Below are positions 47,768-59,372 of a stretch of 64,000 nt of DNA, piece after piece (within the stretch, counting starts at the first letter, position 1; every line of letters begins with the position of its first letter). The position numbers were made by a program, and so were the translations under genes. Under the pieces are notes generated by a model that saw only the letters and a program-made list of their open reading frames with translations, ran no database searches and was not told the origin of the DNA. Source of the stretch: Cladochytrium replicatum (Eukaryota > Chytridiomycota > Chytridiomycetes > Cladochytriales > Cladochytriaceae); NCBI GenBank assembly GCA_025526935.1, contig JAHLKD010000036.1, positions 355,686 to 419,685 of the forward strand, read 5' to 3'.

Positions 47768-50700
47768 TCAGCGAGCTTTCTGCTGCAGCTTGTCGAGAGA
47801 CCGAACCTGTCGCACCAACCGCCGTTCCAAATCATTAACCTCACACTTCAGAAGCTCAACCTCTTTCGGTCCAAAAAGCAACAACGGAAGCTTTGTGGAA
47901 TCCCGCAAGTCCTCCCGCGCCGATGACGATCCTTGGCGCTCCGCGGACTCCCGTTGCTCCGCTACCCATTTTTCCAACACTTTCTCTTGTGCCCGTTTCA
48001 GCTCCGCCATCTCCTTCTCGAGCCGCTCATTCTCTTGCTTCAGTGAGCGGATCACCTCCGCGGATGTATCTTCACGAGCTCTCATTTCGCTCATCGCTCC
48101 AGCGACTGTCTGGATCATCTCTTTGACCGCCGAAAGCTCCGTGATGTCGACAACGTCCGCAGCAGGGGATCCCGCACTTCCACTCTTTGAACTCGCCTTG
48201 ACCGCGTACTCCACAAGCCGCCCGAGAGTATTCTGGATCGAGTCGAGAGATGCGGCGTTTTCAAGGGTCCTGGTCGCAAGTTCTTCTTGTGTGGATAGCA
48301 TTGTCTGCAGCACCTCCGTTTGCATCTTGGTCTCACTTCTCGAAGCGTTGAATTGAGCTAGATCGCTTGCCGATGTGCGTGCCGTGGTAAGCTCTGCGGA
48401 TCTGGATGCCACTGATGATGCTGAGGAATGGTAGGACGACACGGATGGCGCGGTGTTCGGTGCTGTTGACAATGCTGCTGTCCGGAGTTGGAGTCGTAGA
48501 TCGTCCATTGCGGACTGAACCGAATTCAGCTTCTCTTCGAGCACGGCGGGTTTGAAGTAGTGGAGATCGGTTGGAAGGAACGCAACAAGGGTCGAGTGGA
48601 TGGAATCGGCCAACTTCTCTACGTTCTCAACCGTTCGGCTCACGCCTCCAATAGCTGCATCATTCCGCTGGAATCCTTTCTCCATTTCGCTTTGCAGAGT
48701 CACCGACACATTTGACTCAGTTGCTTCCATTCTTCGCAAGTCCGCAACGGAAGCTTGCACACCTAGGAACCCTTTCTCAATGCTTTCAAGTATGATTCTC
48801 TCAGCCTTGTCCAGGCTCGATTCATGCTGAGCCTCCGACAGATCGTTTGCAATTGAGCTGTGGCCACAGTACGCGCACGCTGCAGTCGGTGACGACTCAG
48901 ACTGGTTTTGAATAAGCTGCTGGACAAGCGCGGTCAACGATCCGGTGGTTTTCTCCAGATCCGAGGCGGTTTTCGCAAGCTCAATGCTGCGATGGTCAAT
49001 TTCCGCTGACGATCGGTCGAGCACAGCACTCTTCATCACAGCCAACGATGCTTTGATTTCTACAAAGTCATCCATGTTTCTCGTTTCCGAACATTGGATT
49101 CCCTCCGCAATGGCTGTTTGAAGGGCTATATGCTCATCCATCTTTCTCGACATTTCTCCGAGCTGACTGTCCACGCTAGCATGAAGAGGTAAGCCTTCTT
49201 TGGAAATGGTCGACTTCAGAGCGTCGTAATGTTTGGTTGTTGTTTCCCTCAGCTGCTCAGAGAGAATTGCAGTTTCTTTCCGCACCGCGGTCTCGAGGGT
49301 CGTTTGAGACAATCTGTCCACCACCGAAACTGTCTCGGCGTGCGCGCGCTGCAAAATCGAGAGCATCTCAAGAGTTTCTCCCGTTCGATCACACCCGACG
49401 CCATGATCGCCGATTTGATCCTTGATTTTGGATACGTCCGAGTGTACATTCGCGAGCATCGTCTGCAAGTTCTGCAAGCTGGATTCTATCTGCGGCTGAC
49501 TTTGCTCGGAGCTTGTGTCGTCCGTCAACTCATCCTCATCGGCCTGGGCTTCAGTCGATACTTCCACAGCTACCGTCTCATTTAGTGGTGTGGACGTCGA
49601 TGTATTCGTGCGACTTGAGCTTGCTGACAGTGTCTCCCCGGAGTGTTGAGATGCAATCAGCCGCTCCAACATCTCTCTCTGGCCATCCGCGAGCTGCTCA
49701 AATTGCTGGACTTGGCGATGGGCGATCTCTCGGAGCTGTTCTGTCAAACTGCTTTGCTGTTGAGCAACAACGTCCCTTATGTCTCCCATGTCGACAGAAT
49801 CGGATAGACTCTCGAGACCTGCTGAAATTGCGTCCAACTTTCCATGTGCACCGTCAATAGCACTACTAAGCTGGGGAACATCTTTGAAGCTTAGAACAGC
49901 TGGTACGATCGAACTCAAAGCTCGATCGATTGACCCGAAGTGCACTGCATATTCTCTGGTCTGGGTATCCAGTGATTTTCGAATCGCACCCACCGATTCA
50001 AGCAATTGCACATCTTTCGACACGGCAGAATTCTCCTCGCGGGCAACCGACTGAGACTGAGGCGAACCAGTCCACGATGCGATCTTCATCATTATCATGT
50101 GAATTGCTTGGTGCAAGTCCTGCAACTGCTCGTGCATCTTCGCGGGAGTCTCCTCGTTGTTCCACCGCTTCTTGATGAAATCGAGCCTCTTGGTTACATC
50201 TTCAAACTGATCGCGCAGCCTTTCGCTGATGCTGTCCACTCTCCCAGAGAGTGAATCAACAACTTGGTGAATGGTACGTAGTCGATTCTCATCAATGGTG
50301 TTGTTTGCTTTCATGGCCAGGAATTTCGCAGTGTCAGAGTACGTTGAATGGTTCATGCCGTGCTTTGGGGAAGCTGGTAAAGACAAGGTCGATGCACGAG
50401 GGCTACCGGACAGTGTACTTGACACACGTTTGGAGACATATTGCAGACCCGCTTCCGATTCTGCACTACTGGAGTATCCGATATCGGAATGCGAGGATGG
50501 CACGAGGTGAGTCGTATGCTGGTTCAGCTTGTCCTCCGCTATCTTGACCAGTGCGTTCTGATGCTCAACTCTCTCAGCACTAAGCCGTTCGGTGAGTGTG
50601 CTTAGCAAAGCTCGCTGTTGCTCGATCCGCGCTGATTCCATCTTCTCGTTTACCGCGCCAACAAGAACTTTTCGGCACGATTTCATTTCTTGGTCCAGCT

Positions 50701-53026
50701 TCTCTTCGAGTGCTTGCAGCATCGATTTTTGGTGATCGTCGAGCTGTCCTCCAATATCGTCTTTATGTTCTTCAAGACTCTTGAGCAGCGTGTATATTTC
50801 GCCGATCTTCAAACTTGCCTCCGCATTCGACGCCATCCGGCTGCTCCACACTCCGATCGTGGATTCGATCCCCTGTAAGCGTTTGACGATCGCTTTTAAA
50901 CTCGACGAATCCTTCTCCGTATCGTCCAAAATTCCATTTTTCAACTCCACGACCGTGTAATGCACACTCGCCAGCATGCGTCGAGCTTCCTCCGCGACTT
51001 GATTCCGTGCGGCCTCGTCCTTCTTGAGGTACTTCGCCAAGGCGTCGTGCTTGTCGTTCAGCGAAACCAACTCTCCAGCGATTTTGTCCTCGAGTAAGTT
51101 CTTCAAGTCGCTGGCCTGAGACTTTAGCGAAATAAGATCCGGAGTTTCCGACAGCAGCGAGAGCTTTCCAATCATCTCTGAAAACGAAGTTAGCGCTGTG
51201 GATGTCTGTGCATGATGTTCGTCATTCCTCTCCGAAAATTCTTCAATAGATTTCATTGCGGTATGCTGATAATTCGTGACGGCATCAAGGAGCTTTCCTG
51301 CGCTTTCGCTGATCATATGCTGCGTCTGTGAGACTGAGAACAGCGTCTCATCCACTCTCGCTCGCAGCTCGAGCAGCTTCTGTGATCTTCCATCCTCTAT
51401 TGTGTTCGCCTTTGTGCCATCTTCAGCTCCATTCGCGAAGATCGTACTCAGCCGTTCCACGAGAGAAGTTTCTGTTTTGGACAGGCTATCCGTTATCAAG
51501 GCTTCAAATCTCCCTTCAAGTCTGGCCTGTGCGTCGTCGTCCTCTTCCGTTTTCACCGAACCCTGGGCTTCGGTCTTCATCAAAAGCTGCTCAACTTTTG
51601 CGTTGGTTGATCGATCAAGTTCCAATGATTCTTTCACGAGCCGTGCGAGAGCGTTTGTTGCGCCTTTGAAATATGTCATTATCTCGTCGACTGAACTTGT
51701 AAGGGTCTGGATCTCGGCAGCCGCTTGCTTCCCTGCCACGTCATCGTTAGCAGATTTGGAAGCACAGGCGCTTGTAAAAATTTCCACGATGTGATCTGTC
51801 TTCGAATCCAGAATCGCACGGAAGCCCTCCAGAGAATGATGAAGGTCCGCCGATATCTTATTCGGCAGTTCTGAAATGTGCTTGCTCGATCTCCGCGATA
51901 GACTAGGAGTTCTCGTGGGCTCAACGCTTCCATTCTGGTGGATTTCCGGTTGAAGACTCAATGCCGATTGAAACTTGGCGTCTGGAGTAAGATGTTTGGA
52001 GGGAACGTTCGCCTGGAATGGTGGCTCTACGCCATCCACAAAAGTGTCCTCTCTAGAAGTTGATCGAGGTATGTCGATGTTCAGGCGTGTGGAAGTTCGA
52101 GATCTGCGCCGTGCAAGCGGATCCTCATCGCCGCCCAAACAGAAATCAGGCAATTCGGCCTTCCAGCTGTTCGATCGCTGCCTGAGCAGCATCTTGATGG
52201 TTGAAATCCATGCCTTCTGCTCAGATGCATCTGCCGCGGCAAAGTAATGCGTCTCTTCGGAGCCATCCTTTGTTCGCCAGGTTACTCTGAACTGGGCCAA
52301 GCCCGACGAGCCGTCCGATTGCAGATATTGTGCTCCCGAACCATCCTTGATTGCTCTTACATCCACACAATCACGAAGGTCGAGCGAGCGGAAAGCTCTT
52401 GTCTCCTGACGAAAAAAGGGCATTAGCATTGTGCGTGCTTGGGGTTGAAACGTTCTATACCTGCTCATCCTTATAAAGCTGGAACATTTTTTCATCGTTG
52501 ACAGTGTTTGAGATGACAGCAAAGACGTTTCGCCATTGCATCGTTCCTTTCCATAAGAGGTTTCCTTGGCGTGCAATCTGTTTAAAATTGTCAGTAATTG
52601 TAGTCAATCTTCCTTTTTCAACATTACCTCATGAGGAGCCGGTCTCAGTTCTCCATTCGAGTAATGGAATAGATTACTGCGACGCACATCTACCGGCTGC
52701 CTCATTGGTGGAATCATGGTCTGCTCGCTCTCCACGAAGGTGTCATTGCGCTCGATGATCCTTCTCTCAGTTGCGGCCTTTGTAGGAATTCTTGGTGCTT
52801 TGATTTCAGGGTATCGATATCCATAGGGACTTTCTTTCTCGATGGGAATGTCAGGTGTTAGCGGCGCTGGGAAGTTGCCAAGCTTTGTCGAATGGGGCGA
52901 TCCATAGTGAGAAGATACCGGTGTTTCCGCTTTGTAAGTAGCTGGATCCGGAAGGCGAGATCGGGAGCGGCTGGATGCTCCAGGTGCGCTGCTGCTCTTC
53001 GCCGCGAGATATGCGCTCAAGTCCAT
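47768..53026 (-). CDS. PH-domain protein with a very long coiled coil
   Basis: Minus-strand exons: 52628-53026, 52461-52577 and 47768-52405, 1717 residues. Start ATG 53026 (MDLSAYLAAK), followed by about 130 disordered residues. A PH domain runs from about 134 to 245. Spliced, it reads RQGNLLWKGTMQWRNVFAVI, then FQLYKDEQ, and ends with the expected tryptophan helix (ASEQKAWISTIKMLL). It is visible only after joining exons 2 and 3. The remaining 1450 residues are almost wholly helical, with heptads and Ser/Glu/Lys richness, and end in a strong coiled coil (RSLKQENERLEKEMAELKRA). The composition fits a membrane-docked cytoskeletal tether or scaffold, with PH for lipid and coiled coil for dimerisation. 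I cannot name an orthologue. Confidence 0.87.
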
Positions 53027-53251
53027 TGTGAAGACGCGCTCCCACAAGTGGCGTTGACGCGCTTTAAACACATATCTGTGGGAACGACACACATTTGAGT
53101 GAAGTAAATCAGCGGGGCGACCGTACATTAATGACTGCGTATGTAGTAATTCTAACTCCAAAGAAATATGGAAGTGGAGATGCAGAGATTCTGACGGCTT
53201 TGGCTATCCCCGTGTGTGCTGAAGTGACTCGCTTCAAAGTGCAGCTCAAAA
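53027..53251. other. Short intergenic segment
   Basis: 225 bases between the start of the PH protein gene and the end of the CK2-beta gene, both on the minus strand. It holds the PH gene promoter. Nothing else seen. Confidence 0.5.
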
Positions 53252-54687
53252 CTAACTGTTGCTATCAACTTTGGAAGCGACCTCAGTCGATGTAGAATTT
53301 TCCTCTCTACCGCTCCTTCCTGGACCAAGAACCAAATCCACTCCCATTCCCTCCTTCCACCTTAACCACCGCATCCGGGGACCTGACCGGCTCAGTACAG
53401 AAACTTTGAATCCAAATATTTTGGGAAAGTAGATTTGGTAGTCCAACTCGCTTGGGCCCCGTTGACGTCCGCTATGTCGGCCCCGCCGTATCCCATCAAC
53501 TTCTTCATCGAAACCATCGTCATGCATGGATCCATCGTCGTCATCTTCTGATAGTTCTGACCCGTCCGATTCAAGAGACGATTCCGATTCATCCGAATCG
53601 CTTTCGGAATCCGAAACATCGCTCGGTTCCGACGACCCATCCAAACCTTGCTTTTGCTTTCCATGCGGTCTTCGAGAATGTTTTGGCGGGGTGATTCGCA
53701 GAGGTGGCACAAGATTTGGAAACGTGAGGAATAGAAGGTGGGGAAATGTGGTGCCGAAAACGGCCCCATCAACTTTGGCATGTCGTTGCTTTCAAATAAT
53801 ACGATCAATCTCACGAAAATCAATGTCGTACATTTTTACCTCGGACGGATGGTATATATCGCTACATCTCGGGCACAGAAGCTTCATTGTTGCTGTATTT
53901 GGTTGATCTGTTATCCCGACCGGCAAAACCCCGCACCTCGACCCGCAAAGTACACGAGGACAATACCCGAAATAGCCGTCTTGCAGCCTTTCTGCCATGC
54001 TCTGAAGGCCCTGCTTGGTGATAACATAGCGTTGGTGGATGAGATTATAAAGTTGCTCCGCAGAGGCCTCGATAAGGGATATTTTCTCGAGATGGTGAGG
54101 ATCTTCCGGTTCCAAATCCAAAATCATATCCAACGCTTCATTATAAAGCTGGACCATCTGGTTGAGCCCGGTTAAATTAAAATCGTCCTCGATAAAGCTT
54201 TCCGGAACCTCGAGGAAAAACTCGTGGCCTTTGGTCACCCGTGTTAAAGTATGTGCCATGAATAGTCAATGTGAACGCACCAGGAAGGGAGCAATACCAA
54301 CTTATCCAAGACACAACCGAAGATGAAGTGCCCGACGTCGTAGAGATGAATGAGTCCGACGTTTCTGAAAATGATCGTTGAATAAAGAACGTGCGTGCGT
54401 CAACCAACGCATTAGATTAATTTACCTTCATCCAAAACTCCGTGGTCAGCGATGTAGACGTCGTGTTCCCCGAGCCCCTCCTCACGCCATCTCGGGTCTC
54501 TCGATGCACTGACTTGCGCATAGCCTCGTCCAGCCGCTGCCATCTTAACTTTGATCTCTTTAGGCCTTTTGAACGGGGTTTTGTGCGTGGCGGTGAACAC
54601 AAAGCCACTTCTTTTCGGTGGTACCGATCTGTGTAGCAGTGGAAGACGAAGCGAACCAACGGTGACAAGACGACCCGAACTACCCAT
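53252..54687 (-). CDS. CKB1: Casein kinase 2 regulatory (beta) subunit with N-terminal extension and acidic insert
   Basis: Minus-strand exons: 54426-54687, 54281-54364, 53840-54228 and 53252-53788 (TAG), 423 residues if ATG 54687 is used, or 375 from the inner ATG 54543 (MAAAGRGY). The core is unmistakable: SWISWYCSLPGHEFFLEV, DFNLTGLN, ALDMILDLEP, LYNLIHQRYVIT, and the zinc ribbon GYCPRVLC..LLCPRC, then DGAVFGTTFPHLL and YFPKIFGFKV. The beta subunit dimerises through the zinc ribbon and docks two catalytic CK2 subunits. Between TFPNLVPP and the KIFGFKV block sits an insert of about 70 residues rich in Asp/Ser/Glu, as in yeast Ckb1. The N-terminal extension before SWISWYC is unusual; it joins by a good 61-nt intron. 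The start choice is open. Confidence 0.93.
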
Positions 54688-55429
54688 ACTAACGAACTAT
54701 ATTGAAGCTTTAGCGAACTAGAAATGTAGGATAAATGGCGTGAACGATAACAAGCGTGATGTTTTGTACAAACGAGACAATCCCTCAACTAAGGTATGTT
54801 GAATTAATATACGGATGAATTAATTATGTGCGATGAGATCAATATGTTAGGTCATTAACAATCTCTTATTTCTCTGTATACTTTGCTTCAATTTGGTTTA
54901 GTCCTGTATTCTTATATTTCTCAGCACTAACCCTCAAACAAATGTCTGCTATTTCTCCATACTAAATAGTCAACTTACAGGAAAACACTCTAGCATAATG
55001 TGGGATACACTTTAGCACTAAACTATTATGCATACATACTCTTTTACCTTCCACACCTATTTTAGCAGAAAGTTAAGGTATATTTGAGATAAAAATTTGC
55101 TCTTCAGTAAGTGAATGTCAGAAAGTTATATGATCTCTATATCTCGAAATTTCTTATTCGCTTTTTCCTTAGGTGGCTATCAATTTGATCTTAGTGGCTG
55201 TTTTTGACAGGTGCACATCAATACTCTATTTTCAGATCATCAAATAATGAAAGCTATGAAAAGTAGAGAAAATTTGATTGTTGGATAATACTCACCTTTA
55301 GCATTGATTAACTCTGCAAATCATATGTTGAAGCTAATCGGTGTAAGTTGACAGGAGTAAACTGAAAAATCTCACTAGCCTTGTTGACTGTTTTAACAAT
55401 CATACCAAGTGCAAATTATTCTTCTGGTC
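54688..55429. other. AT-rich gene-free stretch
   Basis: Clearly more AT-rich than the gene-bearing part of the window, with stops in all frames. It marks the start of the repeat-rich right flank. No promoter motif or RNA gene recognised beyond the expected CK2-beta upstream region at its left end. Confidence 0.55.
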
Positions 55430-55437
55430 TTACTTGT

Positions 55438-56152
55438 CAATAGTCTGTGTAGCTGGCTGTGAGAATTGCATATCATCGTCAACAGAAGTTATCTTTCGCC
55501 GCTTTGTTTTGGTATTCCCAGATGTGTGACTTATTCTTCTGGTCTTAGTTGGATTTGTGGATGCGGTTTTGCGTTTTTGTTGTTGGTTGCTGACATTGAA
55601 ATAACATTGACATCTGCTCAAGCAACCTCATGCACATAGTGAGATAGCGGACTTCAGAGTTGAACCTGACAGTATTGAACCTGATGATCCTGTTGAACCT
55701 GATGAAACTGTTCAACCTGAGAACCCTGTTGATGATCCTGTTGAACCTGATGATACTGTCAAACCTGATCTTGCTTTGGAGTCTGTCACGGTTGAGTCTT
55801 CCTGCTCTTAACCTGATCCTGTTCAGTCAGTCGCTGCCCTTGATGTTGCTGCAGTAGGCATTGCCCATGCAGCAGAAGTTATTCGCACTGCTAGCAAATA
55901 TGCAACACAACATCAGCATTTGAGCGAACAGAACACAGACGCAGAAGAAATGGAAGAGATTTCCCTGGTAGATGAGCTTGGGGGTACATTGATGTCAGCT
56001 ACTAGCAACAAAAATCACAAAACCACGTCGAAAAATCCAACAAAGACCAGAAGAATAGCTCACATCTGGGAATACCAAAACAAAGCGGCGAAAGATAACT
56101 TCTGTTGACGATGTCCAATTCTCACAGCCAGTTACACAGACTATCGATAAGC
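55438..56152. repeat. Inverted repeat, arms of about 130 bases
   Basis: The minus strand of 55438-55580 and the plus strand of about 56020-56152 are close copies. Both encode NPTKTRRI..H..(G)NTKTKRRKITSVDD and QFSQP.TQTIDK in their best frames. The spacer of about 440 bases holds a direct repeat of GTTGAACCTGATGATCCT-like units (encoding EPDDPVEPD). The arms differ by scattered substitutions and small indels, so it is an old rearrangement. Confidence 0.8.
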
Positions 56153-58456
56153 CCGGATGGGATACTGATATCTCCAAGTGGAAGCTGATTGCCCAGGCAG
56201 CAGATGTGCAAACCTCCTCAAACAAGTGGAAAGTGACTTTCGTGATGGAAGCACTCGAGATGTTGTATCGAATTGGAGACAGTGACTCTCTTGATTTCCA
56301 AGGAGAGAGCATCCAACATGTGTTACAGCTGGAGGACCTTGGTGCAATAATTAGTCTGCCAGGGATATTCCGGACTCTTCTTCTGTCCATGCGATATGAG
56401 CATCTATCGGCAGCCCACCTTCTTCGTTCCCAGATTCAGAATGTTCTTGTGTATCTAGAATTTTGCAAAGTACATGCTGGAAGGTCAGCGTCGCATACCT
56501 TTTTCAAATCCAAACAATCAGGAGCAATGGAAGATATTTATGAGAAGTGATCCACTCTCAGTCTTATTTCAGGGACAACTGAGCGTCTTGACCCCGGTTC
56601 GTCTTTCCACGTCGCATGTTACTGCTGCTGAAGAGAAAATGCTCACAAATTACGACGCTATGAAGAAGTGGTTTTGCACTACGGCTCGGCGGGGCTACTT
56701 TGTTGCAAATATGCTCTCAACTATTGGATGGCAAGCGCTAGTAGGGCTACTGAATGGGGTGAGAGCCGATTCTAAGGCACAGGAAGGAGGCAAAGGACTC
56801 ACATGATTGCTGAGAGTGCTCGTGGACCATAGAGAATATGGGACAACATTTGTTGAGGAGCTGAGGAAGGGGTTTGGCATTCGTGACAACTGGATACAGT
56901 CACCACTTCTACATTCACATATTGATCAGGCAGAGCAAGTACCAAGGTATTGACTTATCTAGGCTGTTGCTATTTTGTATGTAACACTGGTGCTTTTTGG
57001 TTAGGCTGCCCTCTGGTGAAGTCCTCAGCTTTGAGCCTGTCACTGTGACTAAGGACTTTGATCTGCAGTCTCTATACGCATGCAACTCTAGGCCACCATC
57101 ATTTCACATGTGCATCTGTGAGATCCAGGAAAGACATCTCACCAGGGTGGTCAATACAAAGGGGGAACTGCTAGCCTACTATTTTCCAGGTGGTCTTGCC
57201 AGCTAGAGTCATACTATCCTCAATGCGGATGCTGATCTGCCAGAGCAAGTAATGCGAGATATCAACACGTTCACGTGCAACTGTCCAGCTGAGGAGAAAA
57301 CAATTGCAGATGCCCGTCACCTGCTCAGCAAGAACGACGCTGCCATAGATCCTCTGATTGAATACAAAATGCACCTTTGGTCCCGTTTGAAGGTAATTCT
57401 TAAGGCATATCACCAGATCAGAACTCTGATGGGTACCCAAGCTATTAAAGAAGGCAGATTTGCCCTGGATGGAGCTGTTCAAAACATCAGGACGTTCGGC
57501 AGCTGGAACATGGCACTTTGGAGTTCGAAAGATCCAGAGCATTACTCATTCATACTGGGTAAATGCCGTTCATGGGAACCTGGAGAGTTGCCCCCCGGCA
57601 GCAGAGTTTCTCCGGAGGCCGGCAGTGAGGCAACTCTTCAGGGTCATGGGCAGCCTCTATGAGCGTGCAGACCCAGAAATGGCAGAGAAACAAAGGACTG
57701 CATTTGACAACATGCCGGAATTCTGCAAAGCTGCATCGGCAAGGGTCCCTGAGAATCAAGTGTTTGCCTTTGTGGTATTGCTTAAGGTAGTTTTTATGAC
57801 ACAGGATTGGTTTATATTTGTTTTGCTAATATTGCTGCAATGTATGTGGATCAGGATGTTATCAGCAATAACCACAAAGACCCGAACGATTCTCACCTCT
57901 ATCATTTCCTATCCTCCAGGCATAGCCTTGGATTTCTTCATAGCAGAAGAGTTTGGTGTGCTGGTTTGTATCAGCTGTGGCATTCTTGTGGACGCGTCTT
58001 CATGCGTGGCCCATGTCCAAAAGTACCACAGTCAGGTCGACAGGAGCACCCGCCTGATTGCTTCAAGAGCACTTTTGAATCTAAACGTGGTTAACCAGCT
58101 TACACCGCTGTGGAACAACAAGGTCATTCTGGAGCGTATAGACAGAGACAACAACAAGCTTGCCTCATTTACCCCAATCCCAGGAGTCTGTGTACAGGAT
58201 GGTTTTCAGTGCCGAGGCTGCGGCTATGTGTGTGACACCTTATCTACCTTTCAAAAGCATTGTTGCAAGTCCAATCCAGCAGCAAGAAGTACCTCTCCAA
58301 AGCAGGTCAAAGTCCAGAGTATTGTCATGCCATACTATGGACGTCACGGTAACTGGGTCATGCAAATGGCTCCTCTGGCACCCTATTCCCCTGATCCATC
58401 CTGCAGCTCACTGAAATGCAGAAGGCAAGCCTGCAGATTTTGCTTGCTGACGCTAA
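55640..58456 (+). mobile_element. Decayed mobile-element-like gene with OrsD-type zinc fingers
   Basis: Coding-like blocks on the plus strand run in order through several frames, with stops (for example TGA near 56804 and TAG near 57204). They begin with an acidic EPDD repeat, followed by WKVTFVMEALEMLYRIGDSD, YDAMKKWFCTTARRGYF, FEPVTVTKDFDLQSLYACNS and ADLPEQVMRDINTF. The last blocks are ERADPEMAEKQRTAFDNMPE, a possible first finger VCISCGILVDASSCVAHVQKYH, and a second, FQCRGCGYVCDTLSTFQKHC. Paired C2H2-like fingers of this spacing resemble the OrsD/DUF3505-type family, which is scattered in fungal genomes. The last block ends abruptly at about 58456, where a GC-rich insert begins. I read it as a dead, once-mobile or once-amplified gene. 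Confidence 0.55.
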
Positions 58457-58625
58457 GGTTCGGCGGTCCGGGTCGGGTCCGGGTTTCAGTGGCGACCCGC
58501 ACCAAACCCTTTGGGTCGGGTCGTGTTTGTCTGCCCGCCGGGTCACTGACGGGTACAAAGGGAATACCCAGACCTGAAGTGGTTGAAACCCGTACCCGAC
58601 CCTGACCCGCCGGGTTTTTGCTGCC
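58457..58625. repeat. GC-rich fold-back insert
   Basis: About 170 bases rich in GGGTC/GACCC words in both orientations (GGTCCGGGTCGGGTCCGGGT at the left; CCCGTACCCGACCCTGACCC at the right), so the two ends can pair. It interrupts the zinc-finger ORF and is far more GC-rich than its surroundings. It looks like a small non-autonomous element; target-site duplication not identified. Confidence 0.6.
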
Positions 58626-58748
58626 CAGGAGAGGATTGATTGAATTTTGAGTTAGACCACGGATATTTACATGAACACTTTGTGTCTGTGTGGACAGTGT
58701 GTATTTTAGAAACACTATCGTAAAAAGAAACAAAACTCCACTGAGCAA

Positions 58749-59372
58749 TCACAAGTTGATAGGTGGAACAGCCCAAATCAACTTCTGTATCTGGTTCATA
58801 TCGTCAGAGTCCCATCCACCACTGGTTACGTCCTTCGCCAACCCAGTCCTGATGAACCGATCAATGTCGTCATTTGAAAGCATGAAATCCTTGGCTAAAC
58901 CTGTCTTCCAAGGTTTCCAATCCACCTCAGGGAGCGTTATGGACGAAAGATGCCCGATGTATGCCGTCCAGAACCTTAGCCACTCCGAAGGATATGCATC
59001 CACTAATGCCCTGAACATGCGATAGATAGTGGCAGACGTACTTAGCGAATTATTGTGCCGTATCCAGTTTCTGAGCAAAATGTGCACCCTAAGAAGTGTA
59101 AGGCTGCTCCGAGAACTGCTACTTGAAGTTGATATTCGGCTTGAGCGGTCGTCTGATTCAACAAATATGGGCCGTAAAAACTCATTTCGGGAGAGGACTT
59201 CGTAGTTTACATTGACGTACTTGATTGATGGTGGAAGAGACGGCAATTTAAGGTCATAAATAACCTCATTGATCTTATGCATCTGGAAGCAGATACCCTG
59301 GATGACCTCTTTCACCAAAAGGATAGCCGTACGACGATGCTGCTGCAGGCTAAGCAATGCAAGGGAACTCAT
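58749..59372 (-). CDS. Unknown protein, second ORF of an overlapping pair
   Basis: 207 residues from ATG 59372 to TAA. Features: a serine run (STSSSSSRSSL), HILLRNWIRHNNSLSTSATI, and a tryptophan-rich C-terminal part (EWLRFWTAYIG, VDWKPWKTGL, SGGWDSDDMNQIQKLIW). No recognised domain. It starts 23 bases inside the end of the upstream ORF in a different frame, so it may be the continuation of the same protein after a frameshift or undetected intron. The repeat-rich setting suggests a mobile-element gene, but nothing in the residues proves it. Confidence 0.55.
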   Translation of the reverse strand: MSSLALLSLQQHRRTAILLVKEVIQGICFQMHKINEVIYDLKLPSLPPSIKYVNVNYEVLSRNEFLRPIFVESDDRSSRISTSSSSSRSSLTLLRVHILLRNWIRHNNSLSTSATIYRMFRALVDAYPSEWLRFWTAYIGHLSSITLPEVDWKPWKTGLAKDFMLSNDDIDRFIRTGLAKDVTSGGWDSDDMNQIQKLIWAVPPINL

